Origin: Aurifilum marmelostoma
Taxonomy: Eukaryota; Ascomycota; Sordariomycetes; Diaporthales; Cryphonectriaceae
NCBI GenBank assembly: GCA_027559495.1
Contig: JAMXSV010000004.1
Location: 1,849,001 to 1,913,000 of the forward strand
Direction: 5' to 3'
Length of the DNA: 64,000 bases
The position numbers were made by a program, and so were the translations under genes. The first letter of the stretch is position 1; each line of letters starts with the position of its first letter. Under the pieces are notes generated by a model. The model searched no databases. It was not told the DNA's origin and saw only the letters and a list, made by a program, of their open reading frames with translations. Below are positions 57,589-64,000 of the stretch, piece by piece.

Positions 57589-60500
57589 TAGCGCATACGT
57601 GTTGCTTTTCGTTTCGTGTTGCTTCCTTTGCATCTTCTTGGAAGGCCATTGTCGTCGTTCGTCACTATCATTTATATTTATTTTTTCTTCTTTTTTCTCA
57701 TTTTACAAATTTAATCTTATTTTCCTCAGTGGAAGATAAGGCGAAGAGGCATTTTGAAATACCGCTGCCTTGAGACGTCAAATTTGCTGGCGCAGGAGGG
57801 AGCCGGGGCCGACAACCAAGGGGTGGGAAAAGCGCTGTTGCGTTTTATATGCATTTGGCAGGTGTCTTTTCACTGGATCCAACGGTTACATGGGAAATGA
57901 GGTGTGTGAGCACACCGTGTACGATGGAGTGTGAGAATTATTATGCATCCTATCTTTTTTTTTTTGTTTCGAGCGGAGGAGGCTGGACTAGAGTCTAGCG
58001 TAGCTGGGATACCAGCACCTGAGACGTCTAGGAGTGGGAGAAACGGCGTGGAAAGGGGAGTGGGTGGCGGTTGGTGGAATAGAGTCATTTTTATGTGACT
58101 ACGACTTTATATATTTACTGGCAGCAGAGACGAGCTTGGGGTTGTTACCTGGAGCGGCCAGCGTGGCAGGCGCCTGTTCTGCGGAAGCATTGAACGTGCC
58201 GCCAGCACACACGAACTACTCCTGGAATGGACCATCTCGAGGCTCTCTGTCAAACTGACATTGTATTGCTCCAGACAAGCATTATTGAGAAAACGAGAAC
58301 CAGGACTGGTCTCTAAGCTCATATCAAGCCAGCCGCGAGAAAAAGAGCGTCTCCATCACCGAGAGCCGCCTTTGAGACTCGAGCTGGCCTGCACAAGGAG
58401 AATACACTCTAATTGAAGCAAAAGAACACACCCAAGCCTTTTCCAAAATCAAGCCCAAGAACCACTTCGAGAGATGATGCTTTCACTGGTCATGTCGTTA
58501 CCGCGCGACGGCAGACAATCTACCTCGGTACATGTGTGTGATGGTGGCATGGTCAATCAGAGTGTACATGCGCATATGCTCACGCGTCGTCACAGAACCG
58601 ACCGCCCATGCCATCTGAACTCCTAAAACCGGCGGATCCGCTTGAACAGCAGACCATCCTGAAGCCCGGGTCCACCTCGTCCGAGCACGTAAGCAGGTAT
58701 GCTCACTCCAAGTTCCATGAACATCGACGCGCCCTGCCCCCCAAAACTGGCCGGAGTGAGTCATCACCGGAGCTCCCCCCCCCTTCCCCTACCATACAGA
58801 GAACTCGTGAGGGCGAATACTTTTCCGACCACCTTTTCAGGCTGTGACGACCGGGGAGGGAATCCATGGCTCTTGCAGTTTCGCCTTTGGCTTGGGAATA
58901 AGAAAAGGACCAAGGCCCTGCTGAGTATCGAAGAGGCCACGGGAGCCCAGGTTAGGACAGCTAGAACCCCCGGTTACGCTGGATTGTCACTCTCGCCACC
59001 TAACGCGCGCCTGATGTCGCCAAGGGGGGCCGGACTGGGTTGGGATCTCAGCTGCAATGCCTCGAAGAGAATTGATCCCGTGACTGTAGGCTGGTGGAAC
59101 TGGACCACCAACGTGCTGAGCCAACCGCGAAGGAGGCCCTAAACTAACGAACGGCTTGTCTTCTCAGCGTGAACAACTTGATGATACTTGGCATGGTGAA
59201 CCGCACGACGGTACATCCATCGTGAGCCTCAGCCTTTGCTGCTGACCCACTTGCAATTTCACGGCGTCATCGAGATCCTACAGAGGAGTCATAAGGATTC
59301 AGTGTCCTTTTGCAGGTGTTTGTATCCTTCTTCGCATCACTTTTGACCTTTCTATCAGATATGTAACAATATATGTGCGCCGTCGTCAATGCTGACAGCC
59401 AGGTACTCCCGGAGCTGACGATGGCGTCGGATCCCTCAGCACATCTGAAGCCCCAAAATCGTGCTTGCATGTTCGACGAGCAACGTCTTACCTATCTGAA
59501 GTCAAGCAAGTCAGGGTAAGTGGTATGTAACCAGCACAAGGCACGAGCCGCTTGAGAAGGGGGAAAAGTTGAATGAGTGTGACTGGGAAGTGACCCTGTC
59601 GGAGAAAGGACAGGCATCACACAGCAGCTCGAGACAAAGCGCACAGGCAAGTGAGCCGAACACACAAAGAGGCTACCCAAGTGCTGAGCGGATTGTTCTC
59701 GAGGTCACGCTCACGACAGGCGGAGCTCGGCGGGGACGAAGGACACACTGGCCACGGTGCGGCTCTCGAGGCACAGAAAGCCATTCTGAAAGAAATGACG
59801 AGTGCCAACCCCGGCTTCATGACCAAACACTACCTACTTGGGATGCAAGGGCTAACCAGTGGCCACGCACCAGACACGGCGAGCAGAAAAGAGGCAACAC
59901 CGGTCTCACGATGCTGGACAAGCAAACACCAACCCCTTGCCCCCAACCATTTGTCTTGGTCCCCGCGTGACAAGATTTGATTCCACTGCCCGGATGCTTC
60001 GGAGGCTGCTTCTCCAGTGAATTTGTCAGACGACCAAACTGGAACAAGATCATGAGTATCCACCACACCAACTATTTCCACGCAAGATATCCATGGCCTT
60101 GGCCAAGTACCAGTGCATCCTCATCCATCGCGCCTCTTGCCGGATGGCCTTTTCCAGCACGCCGACATGAGTGCTACGGCAAGGATCTGAAAACGACTTT
60201 CCGCTTGTAGTACGGCGGGTACTAGTCTCATGCCGGTAATATGCATAGTACTATCATTGCAGAATCATTCTTGGAGATTTTCAAGCGCGAGCTGTTGGGG
60301 ACGGTGAGCCGGCGAGTGAGTAATATAACTGACTTGGGTACCTACCACGGTACTTCCTCTGATCACCATGCTGTCTCGTGATGGTGATGTTGTCCCCCGC
60401 CCGCCCCCCGGATCTGGGCTCTGTTCATCCGTCTTACTGCTGCCAATCTTCGAAATGCGAATTCCGGTATATACTGCTTATCGGCGTTGAAACACGGCGT

Positions 60501-61640
60501 CACTCGTGTCTGCCTGGGCTCTTGCGCTGCGTCGGCCTAGACTCAAGGACAGTGTTGCATGTATGGAAACTACTTGGTGAGATTAATCGGGAATAGCATG
60601 TGAACCCAGTACTGTTGTTACACCTCAAGAACTGTTGCTCTCGTGCTCCTCAGATGCTCGAAGCCCAATGTAAAGGCCACGCACGTAAAGAGGGACCCAG
60701 TACTATTCCGTAATGGGGAGAAAAGCATCATCCATTTGGACTGCGGACCATATTCCTTAAAGAAGAAACGACGCGGTCTTGAAGGAGCGTAGCTACGGTT
60801 CTGCAGTCGTGAGAGTGGAGGGAGGGGGGGGGGGGGAACGCGGTCCTTGGAGTAGACAAGAGTAGGAGAACCGTCAAATCTACCCTCACACTATTATTAT
60901 TTACCAGAATTGAAATCTGCCATTGATGCCATCGTCGGGTTCCCCTTTCTTTCCTTTTCACTTATATATGTATTTCTTTCCTCCTTGTCTTTCCCTTCTC
61001 CTTTTCATTAGAACGGAGTGTGCAACATGTCAATATGCCTTTGTCTCCTGACCTACCCTTGAAGCAAGTTTCAGTAAGTAATTACCGTGTCGTTGCGAAT
61101 CTCGACATAACTCCAGGGATGGCTTCTTTCTCCAGGTCAGGAGACACGCGGTCGACCAACGTAAATAACATGATTGCTGCTGCGCTCGCCTGGCATACGG
61201 TCTCTCTCTGGGAACAAGACGACTGTCATGTGCATGAGCTTTTCAGTTAGGGCTGGGGGGATTATTGTTTGACGACTTGCTCCGATATGAGAATACAAGC
61301 ACAGCCACCTCATCAGATATAGCCACAATATAAAAGCCGAACTTTGTGTTTGTTGACTGGTCATGAAGGAAGATTAAGACTACCTGAAGAAAAAGATGCC
61401 AACGGATCCTGTAAGTAGCACACACGGAATCGGATGACTGGCTATGGGCAGGGTGGACTATCCTCGAGATCAATTACCATTCATTTTTTCCCCTTTCATA
61501 AACTTCCGCATGACAATCCGTAGAAGTTCTCATCAAAATCGGTTCTGCAGATGCAGATGGTGCACAAAAACCCTTTGTCATCATGAAGACGCCCCGTACA
61601 AGGGAAGGTTTCTCTGGCACATGAGGCAGTGTTGAGGCGC
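57589..61640. other. 4-kb convergent intergenic region
   Basis: Both neighbours end here: the cyclin from the left and the helicase from the right. No supported gene. Open frames at 58608-58847, 58699-59142 and 59569-59980 (plus) have no family resemblance and poor composition. A G-run lies at about 60823-60835. Confidence 0.55.
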
Positions 61641-63995
61641 TTACCAACCTGAGGTGTGCTTGCCAGCACCGCCATCGCCAGCACCAGAGCCCCAAGTGTC
61701 ACCAGAGGACTGGGCACCGCCAAAAGACTGACCGGTACCACCCCAAGTATCGCCAGAAGTCTGATTGGCGCCACCCCAAGTATTGCCCGAGGACTGACCG
61801 GCGCCAGAAGTCTGGTCGGTGCCACCCCAAGTGTTCTTGCCAGAAGGCTGGCCGCCACCAGAAGACTGACCACTGCCTCCCCAAGTATCGCCAGAGGGCT
61901 GATCAGTGACAGAAGACTGACCATTGCCACCCCAAGTATCACCAGAGGGCTGTTCGCCACCAGAAGACTGCCCAGTGGGGCCGGCGCCGGACTCGGCACC
62001 CCAGGTGCCAGTAGCACCAGCATCACCACCCCATGCGCTAGCGCCCTCGCCCCAGGCGCCAGCACCGCCAGACATAGCCATGGAAAAGTCGCCCTCAGAC
62101 TCCCACTTGTTTAAGTCGCCCTCCTCGGGGATGTACTCACGCAGGAAGTCGGGAATTTCCTGATCGGTCTCCAAGAGAGTGCGGACGAGAACAGGCGCTA
62201 GAGCCTCATCACGTTCGGTAAAGAAAGAGGTAGCGAGGCCCTGATTGCCGATGCGACCGGTACGACCTGACAAGTCTAGGGTTAATATGGGGAAAGTGGC
62301 AGGGTGTGTTTTCTTTCTTGTAGGAAATCTTCTTACCAATTCGGTGGATGTACTCCTCGATGCCGCCCAGGTCGGCAAAGGGAAGGTCATAGTTGATGAC
62401 ATGAACGACGTTTCGAACATCGATACCACGGGCCGTCAGGCCGGTGGCGACCAGAATGGGAGCCTTCCCAGCACGGAAAGAGCGCATGGCATCCTCACGC
62501 TCACGCTGGGTGCGATCAGAGTGAATCGAAGTGCTCGGCATGCCAGAGTTGTACAGAAAGTCGTCGAGTTCGTCAGCAGTACGCTTGTGATTGACAAAGA
62601 TGATAGTGCGAGCAGGAGGGAACGAGTTGAGGAGTTCCATCAGGACAGCTCGCTTGTCGTGAGGAGACACCGCCATGACCTGCTGGAGGATGTTCATGTG
62701 GGTGCTGCCGGCACGGCCAACACGGAAACGGACGTGATCAGTAGACAGGTGCTCCGCGGCAAGCTCGCGAAGGTCCTTGGGGAACGTGGCTGAGAAGAGC
62801 AGGTACTGAATGCTGCCCTCCTCCTGCTCTGTCGGGACAGTTAGTCATGACTGGGCAAGCCGGGGTTGTGGGTCACTGTACTCACCGCCGCCGCTCATGA
62901 TCTTGGTGAAGTCCTCCTTCCAATCTTCATGAAGCATCTCGTCGGCCTCGTCAACGACCATGAATCTCAGACGACGAAGCGACATGAGGTCTGGGCGATC
63001 GATAAAATTGATCAGGCGACCAGGAGTCGCGATCAAGATGTCACAGCCCAGGGAAAGCTGATACGCCTGGTCGGCCATGGGGGCACCGCCGTACAGGACG
63101 CAGGGGCGCAGCATGCTACGGTAGCAGAGCTTGCGGGCCTCCATGAAGATCTGGCAGGCCAACTCGCGGGTGGGGACAACGATACAAACCAGGGGCTCAG
63201 CGCGAACCGGATCGTCGTAGCCATGACGGTAGGTGGAAGGGTTGGGACGAGGAGCCCCAAGCTTCTTGGCCTTGCCCATGAGCTTGTTGAGAATGGGAAT
63301 GAGGTAAGCTGCAGTCTTGCCGGAGCCTGCGAGTCTTGAGAGTCAGTTGTCCGTGTGCACGAGATGATGACGGTCATGAACCTGGGACAATGCCTACCGG
63401 TCTGCGCAATACCAATGACATCGTGGCCTTCGCGGATGGCCGACAGGCAGTACATCTGGATGGGCGTGGGCTTCTTGTAGCCGCAGAGCTCAATATTCTT
63501 AGACATAGCGGAGTGCAGACCGGCATCCTCAAAGCGAAGGAAGGGAGTGATGCGAGTCGGGCCCTCCTGCTCGAGCTTGATGTTGTTCATCCTAATGGTC
63601 TCCGTTAACAAGGCTGCCAGAGGGGAACGAGAAACGAGAAGTGCTTACGTCTGCAGACTGGGACCGGCGGCACCCCAGGGTGTGTCAGTACCGCGCTTCT
63701 CGGGGGGTCCAAAGATGTCGTTCTCCAGCTCGGCATCCTCGGGACCAATTTCACCCTCCTCGCCGTCCCAAGAGTAGACACGAGCGTTACCCTCGTATGT
63801 ACCGCCGCGAGCGGTCAAGCTGGTATAGTCATACTCAGGACGCTCCTGAGCAGCCCAGATCTCATTGGCTACCATGTTGTTGGAGGCGGCGTCATCATTG
63901 GCACTCTGGTTGTCAGATTCGGACTCGGCACGAGGAGACTCAGAGGTACCGTTGCCGTGCTGAGACTCCTGAGCTTGGTTGCAGTTGGTGGACAT
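61641..63995 (-). CDS. DEAD-box ATP-dependent RNA helicase, Ded1/Vasa-like (5 exons)
   Basis: Exons on the minus strand: 63995-63649, 63591-63398, 63326-62886, 62828-62337, 62266-61641, giving 699 residues. An acidic, disordered N-terminus leads to the Q motif GYKKPTPIQ. Motif I AQTGSGKT is split by an intron near residue 181. Then come PTRELA, TPGR, DEAD (motif II), SAT (III, in LLFSATF), VATGLTARGIDV (V) and HRIGRTGR (VI), the last also split by an intron. All residues needed for ATP binding and RNA unwinding are present. The C-terminal 180 residues hold about six units of SGDTWGGxxQSS-like repeat ending HTSGW. The Ded1-like core suggests a role in translation initiation or mRNP remodelling, and the tail may drive condensate formation. 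The ATG at 63995 is only 5 nt from the window edge, so the start is provisional. Confidence 0.9.
61680..62010 (-). repeat. Degenerate tandem repeat encoding SGDTWGG units in the helicase tail
   Basis: About six units of 36-57 nt, each carrying a TWGG core and QSSG/QPSG spacers, differ by whole codons so the frame is kept. Confidence 0.75.
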
Positions 63996-64000
63996 GTCGG

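Noticed and set aside
58699..59142. 147-codon plus-strand open frame in the convergent region
   Set aside because: It overlaps another equally unconvincing frame, has no motif, and its composition is like that of the flanking non-coding DNA.
61496..61643. Extra 3' exon of the helicase using the strong GTAAGC at its stop codon
   Set aside because: The plausible downstream acceptors begin with A and would create TGA at the junction, so coding ends at the same place.

Overview
The window is nuclear DNA of a filamentous ascomycete, most likely a Sordariomycete. The reasons are short introns (about 60-125 nt) with GT..AG ends and CTAAC-like branch points, GC-rich coding third positions, a complete ATR/Mec1-type checkpoint kinase, a fungal PARP-type zinc-finger protein, a Pcl-type cyclin, a ferric-reductase family protein and secreted plant-polysaccharide hydrolases. 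The species cannot be named from the sequence. Gene density is low: 13 protein-coding genes in 64 kb, with one gene-free stretch of about 11 kb (44565-55519) and another of about 4 kb (57589-61640). Intergenic DNA is full of microsatellites and long G/C homopolymers.

Layout. 3.3-10.8 kb, minus strand: a secreted GH35 beta-galactosidase (8 exons, one of only 5 nt) and a secreted GH51 alpha-L-arabinofuranosidase (5 exons), a plausible pair for trimming arabinogalactan and pectin side chains. 13.0-15.6 kb, plus strand: a small hydrophilic, internally duplicated stress-type protein and an amidohydrolase homologue that has lost two expected metal ligands. 16.2-26.7 kb, minus strand: a PARP-type zinc-finger nuclear protein with a GC-AG intron, then a 2465-residue ATR kinase in 8 exons. 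27.9-33.0 kb: a DUF7587-like orphan (minus), a two-helix membrane protein (plus) and a small secreted protein with a likely Kex2 site (minus). 36.5-44.6 kb, plus strand: an FAD-dependent oxidoreductase and a ferric-reductase/NOX-like membrane protein. 55.5-57.6 kb, plus strand: a Pcl-type cyclin. 61.6-64.0 kb, minus strand: a Ded1/Vasa-like DEAD-box helicase with a repetitive Trp-Gly tail.

The most notable pattern is that three unrelated genes (GH35, ATR, ferric reductase) each carry exactly one extra base in a six-base G/C run. The extra base breaks a C-terminus whose conserved continuation is intact in the next frame. Removing one base makes each total coding length a multiple of three. Because the runs sit in three different codon phases, sequencing or assembly error, or recent indels, is a better explanation than programmed frameshifting. 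Other points of interest are the 5-nt microexon, the GC-AG intron and the probable pseudo-enzyme amidohydrolase. No CRISPR array, tRNA, rRNA, intact transposon or secondary-metabolite cluster was recognised.
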